A DNA stretch of 64,000 nt from Stappia indica (GTDB taxonomy: Bacteria; Pseudomonadota; Alphaproteobacteria; Rhizobiales; Stappiaceae). A model generated the notes under the pieces. It worked only from the letters and a program-made list of their open reading frames with translations, searched no databases and was not told the DNA's origin. The translations under genes were made by a program, and so were the position numbers. Location: assembly GCF_009789575.1 (NCBI RefSeq), contig NZ_CP046908.1, forward strand, positions 3,439,001 to 3,503,000, written 5' to 3'. Positions 46,183 through 54,882 of the stretch are shown piece after piece. Positions within the stretch are counted from its first letter, which is position 1. Each line of letters starts with the position of its first letter.

Positions 46183-48270
46183 GTGCTCGACGTCATCGCC
46201 TGCATCACGATAGATCACAACCCGGCGCTCGTCGCGCTGGCGGCCGGCATGTGCGTGGTCGGAGCGTGGATCAGCTTTCGCCTGTTTCAGCGCGCCCGAG
46301 ACACCGAAGGCTGGACGCGCGCGGGCTGGCTCTTTCTCAATGGCATGGCCACCGGCTCCTCGATCTGGTGCACGCATTTCATCGCGATGCTCGCCTATGA
46401 GACGCAGGCGGAGGTCTACTTCAACGCGACGCTGACGATCCTCTCGTTGTTTCTCGCCATTGTCGGTTCGGCACTCGGTTTCGCGCTGGCGTGCAGCGGG
46501 CTGTTCCGCTTCGCGCCCGAGGCCGGCGGCATCGTCATCGGCGCATCGGTCGCCTCGATGCACTACCTCGGCATGGCCGGATACCGGGTCGAAGGCATCA
46601 TCAACTGGAACCGGGACTATGTTGTCGCCTCGGTGATCGCGAGCCTCGTGTTCGGGGCGCTGGCGCTCAACCGCTTCATGCGCCCGACCACCCGCTGGTG
46701 CCGGCACGGCGCCATGACGGCGCTGGTCCTTGGCATCGTCCTCCTGCATTTCACCGGCATGACGGCGATGACCGTGACGCCGCTGCGCCCGCTCTTTTCG
46801 CCGAATGTGGACCAGTTCTGGGCGCTTGCCCTTGCGGTTGCCGGCGTCGGGTCGATGGTGATCGGCATGGGTGTCGTCACGGCCCTGCTTGACCTGAAGA
46901 CCCGCAGCACGGCCGATGCCGACCTGCAGCGCATTTCCGATTTCGATCCGCTGACCGGCCTTGGCAACAGGTCGCTGTTCTCCCGCCGCCTCGACGAGGA
47001 ATGCGTGTGGGCCGACAGCAACGACAGCCGCCTGTGCCTGGTGCTGGTCAATCTCGACGATTTCCGTGCGATCAACGACCTGCGTGGCCATACAGCCGGC
47101 GATGCCCTGTTGGCGGCACTCGGCGCCCGCATCCAGAACGGGCTGAAGGATGGCGAAGTCGCCATGCGCATCGGCGGCGACGAGTTTGCGGTGATGCGCC
47201 GTCTGTCTGCCTCCGAAAAGGTCGATGGCTTCCTGGAGCGGTTGGACGCCCTGTTCCGCCGTCCGCTGAAGGCGTCCGGCATGGTGCTCCCCTGTGCATC
47301 CGGCATGGGCGTTGCGATCTATCCCGATCATGGGCTGTCCGCCTCCGATCTGCTGGCCAATGCCGGGCTTGCGCTCGCGCGTGCCAAGATCGACACCATC
47401 GAGCGCACCTGTTTTTGCGACAGCGTCATGGACCAGGCCGAGCGTCGTCGCCGCGAGCTCTCGGTGGCCCTGCGCGGCGCGGTCGAGCGGGGCGAGTTTT
47501 CCCTCTTCTTCCAGCCGCAGATGGATCTGGAGACCGGCGCGTTTTCCGGTGCCGAAGCCCTGGTGCGCTGGACGCATCCCGAATACGGCTCGGTGTCGCC
47601 GGCGGTGTTCATCCCGATCGCCGAGGAAAACGGGCAGATCATCCCGATTGGCGACTGGGTGCTGGAACAGTCCTGCCGCCAGGCCGTGACCTGGGCCAGG
47701 CCGGTGAAGGTGGCGGTCAATCTCTCCGCCATCCAGCTGCGCCAGCGGGGCCTGCCAGAGCGAATCGGCGAGGTCCTGCGCGAGACCGGGCTCGATCCGG
47801 CCCGGCTGGAGATCGAGGTTACCGAATCCTCGTTCATGGCGGATCTCGATCTCAGCCTGCAGATGCTGCGGGAGATCCAGGCGCTTGGCGTCTCGGTTGC
47901 CCTCGACGATTTCGGCACGGGCTATTCGGCTCTTGCCAGCTTGCGGGTCTATCCCTTCAACCGGATCAAGCTGGACCGCGGGTTCACCTCCGATCTTGCA
48001 GTGTCCGGCGAAGCGCGCGCCATCGTGCATTCGGTGCTCATGCTGGGCCAGTCGCTCGGCACGCCGGTGCTGGCCGAGGGCGTGGAGACGGACGAGCAGC
48101 TTGCGTTCCTGCGCGCTGCCGGCTGCCGCGCGATCCAGGGCTTCCTCTATTCGCGCCCGGTTCCGGCCGGCGATCTGCAGCGCCTGATGCTCGCCCCGCC
48201 CGCCCCGGGCCTTCTGGGGGCCGCCCGCCGCATCGTTCCCGACAGTTTGCCGCAGGTTGCAAACGGCTGA
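46183..48270 (+). CDS. MHYT-GGDEF-EAL cyclic di-GMP signalling protein
   Basis: This 695-residue inner-membrane protein begins with a seven-helix MHYT sensor (residues about 5-240) whose motif triplet is visible as CTHFIAML (63), SMHYLGMAG (125) and LHFTGMTAM (188); MHYT domains are thought to bind copper and sense gases such as O2, CO or NO. A GGDEF domain follows (250-415, intact motif at 331-335), then EAL (425-675; AEALVRW at 457, LEIEVTESSF, VALDDFGTGYSAL). No RxxD site precedes GGDEF. The start is GTG 46183 behind GGTGGG; no ATG is in frame. A terminator follows. Net activity cannot be deduced. Confidence 0.92.
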   Translation: MLDVIACITIDHNPALVALAAGMCVVGAWISFRLFQRARDTEGWTRAGWLFLNGMATGSSIWCTHFIAMLAYETQAEVYFNATLTILSLFLAIVGSALGFALACSGLFRFAPEAGGIVIGASVASMHYLGMAGYRVEGIINWNRDYVVASVIASLVFGALALNRFMRPTTRWCRHGAMTALVLGIVLLHFTGMTAMTVTPLRPLFSPNVDQFWALALAVAGVGSMVIGMGVVTALLDLKTRSTADADLQRISDFDPLTGLGNRSLFSRRLDEECVWADSNDSRLCLVLVNLDDFRAINDLRGHTAGDALLAALGARIQNGLKDGEVAMRIGGDEFAVMRRLSASEKVDGFLERLDALFRRPLKASGMVLPCASGMGVAIYPDHGLSASDLLANAGLALARAKIDTIERTCFCDSVMDQAERRRRELSVALRGAVERGEFSLFFQPQMDLETGAFSGAEALVRWTHPEYGSVSPAVFIPIAEENGQIIPIGDWVLEQSCRQAVTWARPVKVAVNLSAIQLRQRGLPERIGEVLRETGLDPARLEIEVTESSFMADLDLSLQMLREIQALGVSVALDDFGTGYSALASLRVYPFNRIKLDRGFTSDLAVSGEARAIVHSVLMLGQSLGTPVLAEGVETDEQLAFLRAAGCRAIQGFLYSRPVPAGDLQRLMLAPPAPGLLGAARRIVPDSLPQVANG

Positions 48271-48326
48271 GCGCGCGCGCTCTTCTGCGAGACGAACATC
48301 CCTGTTTTGCAAGCAAGAATCCGCTC

Positions 48327-48359
48327 CGGCCCGCGATGGACTGCGGGCCGTTTTAGTTT
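48327..48359 (+). terminator. Rho-independent terminator after the MHYT-GGDEF-EAL gene
   Basis: CGGCCCGC (48327-48334) and GCGGGCCG (48343-48350) form an 8-bp stem with an 8-base loop, followed by TTTTAGTTT. Its T run merges into the Irr-like box. Confidence 0.75.
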
Positions 48360-48373
48360 AGAATTCTTCTAAT
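48357..48373. promoter_or_regulatory. Irr/ICE-like iron-control box
   Basis: TTTAGAATTCTTCTAAT contains the inverted repeat TTAGAA-TTC-TTCTAA and fits the Irr box consensus of Hyphomicrobiales (TTTRGAAYNRTTCYAAA, from memory) closely. A weaker partial match, TTGGAATATTAT, lies at 48386-48397. Both are in the AT-rich leader of the imelysin/di-haem operon, about 120 and 100 bases before its first gene. Confidence 0.7.
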
Positions 48374-48494
48374 ATATTGATTTTATTGGAATATTATCTT
48401 GACTGCAAAACTCATAATAGCGTTAGTTCAGCCGTGCCCGGCCAGCCGGGCCCTTTGATGTCGGGGCCTTTACCCCCGGTGATTGGAGGCTGAC

Positions 48495-49004
48495 GTGACT
48501 GGAAGATTGCAAGACCGCTCGCCCGCTTCTGCGCCTGGCGACGAGGTCGAGACGCTTGTTGTCGAGGGGCTGCGGCGCTGGCTTGCCGGGTATCAGACGG
48601 GCAGCATCGAATGCTGGGAAATGGCCTGGACGTTCTATGCGGGGCGGCTGGGCGTGAGCCGGGCCCGCCACGCGGTGACCGGGCTGTCCTGTTTTGCTCG
48701 CGCGCTCAATGGCTGGGCCAAGTGCGGCCTGTCGCTCATGCCCTACGACTGTCCGCATCGCTGCGCCCACGAATGCCTTGCAGTCGCGCTGGTGGCGTCC
48801 TGGCAGCGCGGCGACCGGGAGGCAGCCGCGAACATCGCCGAGGAGCTGGTGATTTCCGGTGGACTGCCTTTCACCCTGGAGGCGGCAGCGAATTTTGCCG
48901 ACACGCTCCGCCGCCTCGATCTGGTCCTGCCGGATCCCGCCTGCCTTGCCTGCCGCCGGCCTGTGCCGATGGCAACGCACGGGGCAGCCGAGACCCGGCA
49001 CTGA
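48495..49004 (+). CDS. Unknown cysteine/histidine-containing protein, first gene of iron operon
   Basis: I do not recognise this 169-residue protein. It has no signal peptide or membrane segment, so it should be cytoplasmic. It is mostly helical and contains a compact Cys/His cluster, YDCPHRCAHECLA (about residues 88-100), plus CLAC near the C-terminus. That is enough ligand for a metal or iron-sulfur site. I chose GTG 48495 because GGAGG is 5 bases upstream. It is the first gene after the Irr-like box and 52 bases from the imelysin gene, so it likely serves iron handling or regulation; this is inference. Confidence 0.7.
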   Translation: MTGRLQDRSPASAPGDEVETLVVEGLRRWLAGYQTGSIECWEMAWTFYAGRLGVSRARHAVTGLSCFARALNGWAKCGLSLMPYDCPHRCAHECLAVALVASWQRGDREAAANIAEELVISGGLPFTLEAAANFADTLRRLDLVLPDPACLACRRPVPMATHGAAETRH

Positions 49005-49056
49005 ATCCCTGCCGCATGTCGGCTCGCAAGAAACTCGAATGGAAGGATCGCCCAAG

Positions 49057-50328
49057 ATGAAGAAGACCCTGTTGCTGGCGACGACGCTTGCAGGCATTGC
49101 CCTGCTGCCGGCTGGCCTGGCACGGGCGGCGGACGCCGCCGCCGTACTCGACACCTATGGTGACATTGCCGAGGCCGCCTATGCCGAATCCGTGGCAACC
49201 GCCGAGGACCTGTCCGCCGCCGTCGATGCGCTGATCGCCAAGCCGTCCGACGAGACGCTGGCCGCCGCCCGCAAGGCGTGGCTTGCCGCTCGCCGGCCCT
49301 ACCAGCAGACCGAGGTCTACCGTTTCGGCAATGCGATCGTCGACGACTGGGAAGGCAAGGTGAATGCCTGGCCGCTGGACGAGGGCCTCATCGACTATGT
49401 CGACGCCGGTTATGGCAGCGACAATCCGGAGAACGCCTTCTACACCGCCAATGTCATCGCCAACCCGAAGATCACGGCGGGCGGCCGCGAGATCGACGCG
49501 ACCGAGATCACTCCGGCGCTGCTGTCGGAAGAGCTGCAGGAAGCCGGCGAGATCGAGGCCAATGTGGCGACCGGTTACCATGCGGTTGAGTTCCTGCTCT
49601 GGGGGCAGGACCTGAACGGCACGGACAAGGGCGCGGGCAACCGTCCGGCGACCGACTTCGACGCGGCCAACTGCACCGGCGGCAATTGCGAGCGTCGCGC
49701 CGCCTATCTGAAGGCTGCGACCGAGCTGCTGCTGTCCGATCTCAAGGAAATGGCCGATGCCTGGAAAGACGGCGGGGCCGCCCGCGCCGAGCTGGCGGAG
49801 AAGGGCGAGGCCGGCGGTCTTGCCACGATCCTGACCGGCATGGGCTCGCTGTCCTATGGCGAGCTGGCGGGCGAGCGCATGAAGCTCGGCCTCATGCTGC
49901 ACGATCCGGAGGAAGAGCACGACTGCTTCTCCGACAACACCCACATGTCGCACTACGACGACGTGATGGGCATCCGCAACGTGTGGTTCGGCCGCTATGA
50001 GGGCTTTGCCGGCAAGTCGGTCGAAGGCGCTTCGCTGCGCGATCTGGTCGCGGCCAAGGATGCGGCCGTTGCCGAGGAAGTGACGGCCAAGCTCGACGCG
50101 ACGCTGGCGGCCTTCGAGGCGCTGCGCAAGCGTGCCGAGACGGTCGAGGCCTACGATCAGATGATCGGCGAGGGCAACGACGAGGGCAATGCGGTGGTGC
50201 AGGCTGCCGTGGATTCGCTCATCGACCAGACCCGGTCCATCGAGCGTGCCGTCGCGACGCTCGGTCTCGACGAGATCGCCTTTGAGGGCTCCGACAGCCT
50301 CGACAATCCGGGCGCTGTCTTCCAGTAA
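49057..50328 (+). CDS. Imelysin-family iron-regulated periplasmic protein
   Basis: This 423-residue protein has a Sec signal peptide (MKKTLLLATTLAGIALLPAGLARA) and an imelysin (ICMP/IrpA-like) domain with the diagnostic GxHxxE motif at G173-Y-H175-A-V-E178, followed by FLLWGQD. The family is linked to iron uptake, and the conserved His and Glu are thought to bind metal. A second conserved patch is HDCFSDNTHMSHYDDVMGI (about residues 288-306). The gene sits in an operon with a di-haem oxidoreductase and a second imelysin, an arrangement suggesting a periplasmic iron oxidation and delivery system. Confidence 0.92.
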   Translation: MKKTLLLATTLAGIALLPAGLARAADAAAVLDTYGDIAEAAYAESVATAEDLSAAVDALIAKPSDETLAAARKAWLAARRPYQQTEVYRFGNAIVDDWEGKVNAWPLDEGLIDYVDAGYGSDNPENAFYTANVIANPKITAGGREIDATEITPALLSEELQEAGEIEANVATGYHAVEFLLWGQDLNGTDKGAGNRPATDFDAANCTGGNCERRAAYLKAATELLLSDLKEMADAWKDGGAARAELAEKGEAGGLATILTGMGSLSYGELAGERMKLGLMLHDPEEEHDCFSDNTHMSHYDDVMGIRNVWFGRYEGFAGKSVEGASLRDLVAAKDAAVAEEVTAKLDATLAAFEALRKRAETVEAYDQMIGEGNDEGNAVVQAAVDSLIDQTRSIERAVATLGLDEIAFEGSDSLDNPGAVFQ

Positions 50329-50436
50329 GCGCCAGGCAGAAGAACCGGCCGCGGCGGGGGACACGGGTCCGCCGCGGCTTTTCCACCCATGTGCCGGCGG
50401 CCGGGGCGCCGGGCACTCAGGCAATGCGAACGTTCC

Positions 50437-51939
50437 ATGCCGTCAGCCTATCTGAATGCCGCCGCCAGCCTGTGTGTGGCTGCGAGCCTTGCCTTGCCCG
50501 CGGCCGCGGGAGAAGCCGCACTTCCTCATCGGGACGATCTCAGCCCGCGGGATCGCGCAAGAGTCGCAAGGGTCATCGCCGACCCGGCCGATTTCTCTGC
50601 TGCCGAGGCCTTCGAGGCGATGCCCGGCGGGGCTGCGACCTACATCAAGCGCATCAACGTCAACGCCTTCTCGTTCCCGTCCGCCAACATCTCCTTCGAG
50701 GACCAGCAGCGCTTCGCGCTCGGCAACGGGCTGTTCCGCAAGCTGTGGGTGTCTTCGCCGTCCTCGACCAACGCCTCCGACGGGCTGGGCCCCTTGTTCA
50801 ACGCCCGCTCCTGCCAGGGCTGTCACCTCAAGGATGGGCGCGGCCACCCGCCGCGCGAAGGCGAGGAGCCGGTCGCCCTTTTCCTGCGCCTGTCGGTGCC
50901 GGGCGAACCGGAAGCCGGCAAGCTGCTGCGGCCGGAGCCGACCTACGGCACCCAGTTCCAGACCTATGCGGTGCCTGGTCTGAAATCCGAGGGCCGGCTG
51001 GAGGTCCGTTACACCGAGCGGTCGGTGACGCTCGGCGACGGCACGCTGGTCAGTCTGCGCGTTCCGGACTACCGGATGACCGATCTCGGTTACGGCCCCA
51101 TGTCGCCGGACGTGCTCACCTCCCCGCGCGTCGCTCCGCAGATGATCGGTCTTGGCCTTCTGGAGGCGATCCACCCGGGCGATATCCTCGCAGATGCCGA
51201 TCCGCACGACAGCGACGGGGACGGCATTTCCGGCCGTCCGAGCTGGCTGGCGGACCCTGCGACCGGCGGCAAGGTGCTGGGCCGTTTCGGCTGGAAGGGC
51301 GAGGCGCCGACGGTGCGCGCGCAGTCGGCCGGCGCATTCGCCGGCGATATCGGCATCTCGACGCCGGACGAGCCGCATCCCCATGGCGACTGCATGCCGG
51401 CACAGACCGAATGCCTCGCCATGCCGACCGGCGAACAGGACAATCTGGGGCCGACCGAAGGCCCGGATCCGGTGCTGGAGCTCGTGGACTTCTATTCGCG
51501 CAACCTCGCCGTGCCGCGGCGCCGCGATGTCGACGATCCACAGGTTCTTGCCGGCAAGGCGCAGTTTCATGCGCTGGGCTGCGCCAGCTGTCACCGGCCG
51601 AAATACGTGACGTCTCGCAAGGCGGACCTGGAGGCGCACCGCTTCCAGCTGATCTGGCCCTATTCGGACATGCTGCTGCACGACATGGGCGAGGGGCTTG
51701 CAGACAATCGGCCGCTGGCGAATGCCTCCGGACGGGAATGGCGCACTGCGCCGCTATGGGGTATCGGACTGACTGAGCTCGTGTCGGGGCAGGAAAGCTA
51801 CCTGCATGACGGGCGCGCCCGCACGCTGGAGGAAGCGATTCTCTGGCACGGCGGCGAAGGTCAGGCGGCGCGTGACGGTTATGCGGCCCTCGACCGCGCG
51901 GACCGTGAGGCGCTGCTGCGGTTCCTCAAGTCGCTCTGA
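50437..51939 (+). CDS. Di-haem oxidoreductase (DHOR) family c-type cytochrome
   Basis: This 500-residue exported protein has a signal peptide ending near LPAAAGEA and two haem c-binding motifs, C126-QGC-H130 and C382-ASC-H386. Other family blocks are DGLGPLFNARSCQGCHLKDGRGHPP, MSPDVLTSPRVAPQMIGLGLLEAI and YLHDGRARTLEEAILWHGGEGQAA. It was historically called thiol oxidoreductase; the family is related to MauG/cytochrome c peroxidases. Beside imelysins it may be a periplasmic redox partner that oxidises or reduces iron during uptake (inferred from synteny). It lies 108 bases after the first imelysin gene. Confidence 0.92.
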   Translation: MPSAYLNAAASLCVAASLALPAAAGEAALPHRDDLSPRDRARVARVIADPADFSAAEAFEAMPGGAATYIKRINVNAFSFPSANISFEDQQRFALGNGLFRKLWVSSPSSTNASDGLGPLFNARSCQGCHLKDGRGHPPREGEEPVALFLRLSVPGEPEAGKLLRPEPTYGTQFQTYAVPGLKSEGRLEVRYTERSVTLGDGTLVSLRVPDYRMTDLGYGPMSPDVLTSPRVAPQMIGLGLLEAIHPGDILADADPHDSDGDGISGRPSWLADPATGGKVLGRFGWKGEAPTVRAQSAGAFAGDIGISTPDEPHPHGDCMPAQTECLAMPTGEQDNLGPTEGPDPVLELVDFYSRNLAVPRRRDVDDPQVLAGKAQFHALGCASCHRPKYVTSRKADLEAHRFQLIWPYSDMLLHDMGEGLADNRPLANASGREWRTAPLWGIGLTELVSGQESYLHDGRARTLEEAILWHGGEGQAARDGYAALDRADREALLRFLKSL

Positions 51940-51979
51940 CGAACGGCAAAGTGAAAAGACCGAGAACGGGAGCACGACC

Positions 51980-53131
51980 ATGACGGATGCACAACGCGAA
52001 GCGCGGCAGGGGAGCGACGTGCGTGCGCCCGGCCACCGGCTGGCGCACTTTGCCGCATCGATGGTGCTGACCGGTCTCATCGTGGCGGCAGGAAGTGTGG
52101 CGATGTCGAAGCCGGCGGCGGCCGACGTCGACTATTCCCGTTTTTGGCCGGCCACCGTCTCCGGGTTTGCCCTGCCTGCCAGCGATGCGCTCGTGGAGGC
52201 GGTCCCGGCGCTTGCTTCCGGTATCGAGACGGCCTGCACGGGTGGGTCGGGCGAGCCGTTCTCGGCCGCCTTTACTGAGGCCGTCGAGGCGGTCGCGCGC
52301 CTTACCATGCTGCGCGTCGGCGCGCTCGCCGACGAGAACCGGCTGGAGCGCATCGCCTTCATTCCGGACGGGCGCGGCGTGGTCCGCCGGCAGGTGACGC
52401 GCCTGATCGCGGATCGCGACGAGACGGCTCTGGATGCGGCCCGGCTGCGCGACAAGAGCGTCGCCCTGCAAGGGCTGACGGCGCTCGAATGGGTGGCCTT
52501 CGACAAGGACGGCGAGGTCCTGCTCGCGGACGCCGGCGAGGAGGGCGCCTATCGTTGCGCCTATGCGGCGGCCCTGGCCTCCCGTCTCGGCGAGACCGCC
52601 GAAGAGGTTCGCGGCGCCTTTGCCGCGCCGACCGGCCAGACCGGGCTGCTCTTGGCTCCCGGGCCGGAGAACGGTCTTGCCAGGACCCACAAGGAAGCGG
52701 CGGGCTTCGTCTTCAACGCGCTGATGACCTCGCTCGAACTGATCCGCGACCAGATGCTGGTGCCGCTGGTCGGCGAAGGGCCGGCGGCCTCCCGGGCCGC
52801 GCGCGTGCCTTTCTCCCGCTCGCACAACGGCACCGCCTACCTGGCCGGCGCGATCGACGGGCTGTCGCAGGCCTTCCTGGCAGCCGGTTTTGCCCAGGCC
52901 TCCGAAGACGGTGCGTGGATCGGCGATACGCTGGCCTTCGAGCGCGGCAACGCGCTGAGGGCGTTGGGGGCGGTTCCGGCCGATCTGCAAGCCGCGCTCG
53001 CCGACCAGCAGGCAAGCGACCGGCTGGGCTATATCCTGACGGTGCTGACGGGACTGCGCACGACGCTCGGCGGTGAGCTTGCCGGCTATCTCGACTTCCG
53101 GGGAGGGTTCAATGCTCTGGACGGCGATTGA
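51980..53131 (+). CDS. Imelysin-like protein lacking the motif histidine
   Basis: This 383-residue protein has a hydrophobic export segment after an unusually long charged N-terminus (about residues 20-49, ending PAAADVD), then an imelysin-type helical domain. Where the first imelysin has GYHAVE, this one has G165-LTAL-E170: the glutamate is kept but the histidine is threonine. The metal site is therefore altered or lost. GGGAG precedes ATG 51980 by 8 bases. It overlaps the following gene by 20 bases. It may be a structural partner of the first imelysin rather than a second iron binder. Confidence 0.85.
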   Translation: MTDAQREARQGSDVRAPGHRLAHFAASMVLTGLIVAAGSVAMSKPAAADVDYSRFWPATVSGFALPASDALVEAVPALASGIETACTGGSGEPFSAAFTEAVEAVARLTMLRVGALADENRLERIAFIPDGRGVVRRQVTRLIADRDETALDAARLRDKSVALQGLTALEWVAFDKDGEVLLADAGEEGAYRCAYAAALASRLGETAEEVRGAFAAPTGQTGLLLAPGPENGLARTHKEAAGFVFNALMTSLELIRDQMLVPLVGEGPAASRAARVPFSRSHNGTAYLAGAIDGLSQAFLAAGFAQASEDGAWIGDTLAFERGNALRALGAVPADLQAALADQQASDRLGYILTVLTGLRTTLGGELAGYLDFRGGFNALDGD

Positions 53132-54254
53132 CCGGCGGTCCCTGCTCGTCGGAGGCGGCGCTGCCCTGGCGGCGCTGGCGCTTGGCCTGGACGGGGTGCG
53201 GGCGAGCGCAGCGGGCCTGTCCGACGATCCGCTCTTTGCCGCCGCCCGGCGTGAGCCGGACGGCAGCCACAGCATCGTGGTGACCGGGCTCGATGGCATC
53301 GACCGCCAGGTGATTCCGCTCCCGGGCCGGGGGCATGACGTTGCGGTCTGTCCTCTCAGCGGGCGCTGTCTCGCCTTCGCCCGTCGCCCCGGCACCTTTG
53401 CCGTCAGCTTCGATACGGCCGGCGCCCGCCCTCCGGTCGTGTTCGAGGCAGTGCCCGGCCGGCACTTCTACGGCCATGGCGCCTTTTCGCCCGATGGCCG
53501 GCTGGCCTATGCGACGGAGAACGACTACGTCGCCAACCGCGGGGTGATCGGCGTCTATGATCTCAGCGGCGAGCGGCCGCAGCGCGTCGGCGAGTTCTGG
53601 TCCGGCGGCATCGGGCCGCACGACATCCTGCCGCTGCCCGACGGGCGCAGCCTCGTCGTTGCCAATGGCGGCATCGAGACGCATCCGGACAAGGGGCGCG
53701 AGAAACTCAACATCGAGACGATGCAGCCGAACGTGACCGTGATCGACCGCGACACCGGCACGGTGCGCGGCGTCGCGGACCTGCCTCCCGGCCTGCACAA
53801 GCTGTCGCTCCGCCATATGGCGGTCGCCGGCGGCGGCAAGGTGTGGATCGGCGGCCAGTACGAGGGCAGCCTTCAGGAGACGCCGCCGCTGATGGCCTCG
53901 CTCGACACCGAAGACGGGCGTCTGCGCCTTCACGACGTGCCGGACGAGCTGCGCGGGCGTCTCGCCAACTATGTCGGGTCCGTCACCACGAGCCGCGACG
54001 GCGAGGTGGTCGCTGCGTCCTGCCCGCGCGCCGGCCGCATCCTCTATTTTTCGGCCCTGGACGGGACCTTCCTGTCCAGCCAGCAGCGGGCCGATGCCTG
54101 CGGCGTCGCACCGCTCGACGAGAGCGGGTTCCTGATCTCGGACGGGCAGGGTTCCCTCAGCGAGAGCGGCGACCGCAGGGGCGCGCCGATGCTGCTGGCA
54201 TCCGGCGCCGGCATTTCCTGGGACAATCACATGGTGGCGATCGATCCGGCCTGA
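53112..54254 (+). CDS. DUF1513-family Tat-exported beta-propeller protein
   Basis: This 380-residue protein starts with a twin-arginine-like signal (DRRSLLVGGGAALAALALG) and continues as a repeated WD/YVTN-like propeller: GHDVAVCPLSGRCLAFARRPG, FYGHGAFSPDGRLAYATEND, GIGPHDILPLPDGRSLVVANGG and others. DUF1513 genes are regularly found beside imelysins and di-haem oxidoreductases in iron-regulated operons. The start overlaps the second imelysin gene by 20 bases, with GGGAGGG upstream. No catalytic role is known; a scaffold or periplasmic iron-handling role is inferred from the operon. Confidence 0.9.
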   Translation: MLWTAIDRRSLLVGGGAALAALALGLDGVRASAAGLSDDPLFAAARREPDGSHSIVVTGLDGIDRQVIPLPGRGHDVAVCPLSGRCLAFARRPGTFAVSFDTAGARPPVVFEAVPGRHFYGHGAFSPDGRLAYATENDYVANRGVIGVYDLSGERPQRVGEFWSGGIGPHDILPLPDGRSLVVANGGIETHPDKGREKLNIETMQPNVTVIDRDTGTVRGVADLPPGLHKLSLRHMAVAGGGKVWIGGQYEGSLQETPPLMASLDTEDGRLRLHDVPDELRGRLANYVGSVTTSRDGEVVAASCPRAGRILYFSALDGTFLSSQQRADACGVAPLDESGFLISDGQGSLSESGDRRGAPMLLASGAGISWDNHMVAIDPA

Positions 54255-54271
54255 GCGGATGCGCGGCCCGT

Positions 54272-54796
54272 TCAGACCGTGTCGCTGAAGTCGATCTCGG
54301 CCATCAGATCGCCGGCCAGGGTCTCGAGCGCGGCCGAAAGATCCCCGGCGGACAGGTCTACCGGCAGGACAACGTCCACTTGCGCGCGGAACATCCGTTC
54401 GCCGCTCATCGAGCCGGCGGAAACCTCCGTCTCCAGCTCGGTGATGCTGACGCCCTTGGCCGCCAGCACGGCGGCCACCGCATGCACGATGCCCGGATGA
54501 TCCTGGCAAATGACGGTCATCCGCGCGACCTGCCCGTGGGTCTCGTGGCTCGCCTCGCTGCGCTTCAGCGTGGTGGCGATGCCGTCGGCCGACAGCTGCG
54601 ACAGGGCGGTTTCCAGCGCCTCGACACGCTCCTGCGGCACCTCGACCCGGACGAGACCGGCAAAGGTGCCGGCAAGCCGCGACATCGAGCTTTCGATCCA
54701 GTTGCCGTCATGGGCGGCGATCACGTCGGACAGCCGCTCGACAAGGCCCGGGCGATCATCGGCGATTGCCGTCAGAACCAGCGAAATCATGGACAT
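54272..54796 (-). CDS. ACT-domain protein, glycine cleavage repressor (GcvR)-like
   Basis: This 174-residue protein is made of two ACT domains: ISLVLTAIADDRPGLVERLSDVIAAHDGNWIESSM (residues 4-38) and MTVICQDHPGIVHAVAAVLAAKGVSITELETEV (about 93-125). Each has the D-x-PG-[IL]-V turn that binds amino acids at domain interfaces. GcvR of E. coli has this layout and modulates the glycine-cleavage regulator GcvA by protein contact. No gcv gene is nearby, so the partner is unknown. ATG 54796 or 54790 could start the protein. It converges with the DUF1513 gene. Confidence 0.82.
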   Translation of the reverse strand: MSMISLVLTAIADDRPGLVERLSDVIAAHDGNWIESSMSRLAGTFAGLVRVEVPQERVEALETALSQLSADGIATTLKRSEASHETHGQVARMTVICQDHPGIVHAVAAVLAAKGVSITELETEVSAGSMSGERMFRAQVDVVLPVDLSAGDLSAALETLAGDLMAEIDFSDTV

Positions 54797-54882
54797 GGGC
54801 GTGAGCCTCCCGGATGTTTTCCGGCAGGCTAGACCATAGCGCAGGCCATGGAAACCGGAACGAGCCTTGCGGCCGCCTGCGC

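Noticed and set aside
46108-48312. A 734-codon open frame antisense to the MHYT-GGDEF-EAL gene
   Set aside because: The opposite strand has an unmistakable signalling protein with a terminator; the antisense translation has no recognisable motif.
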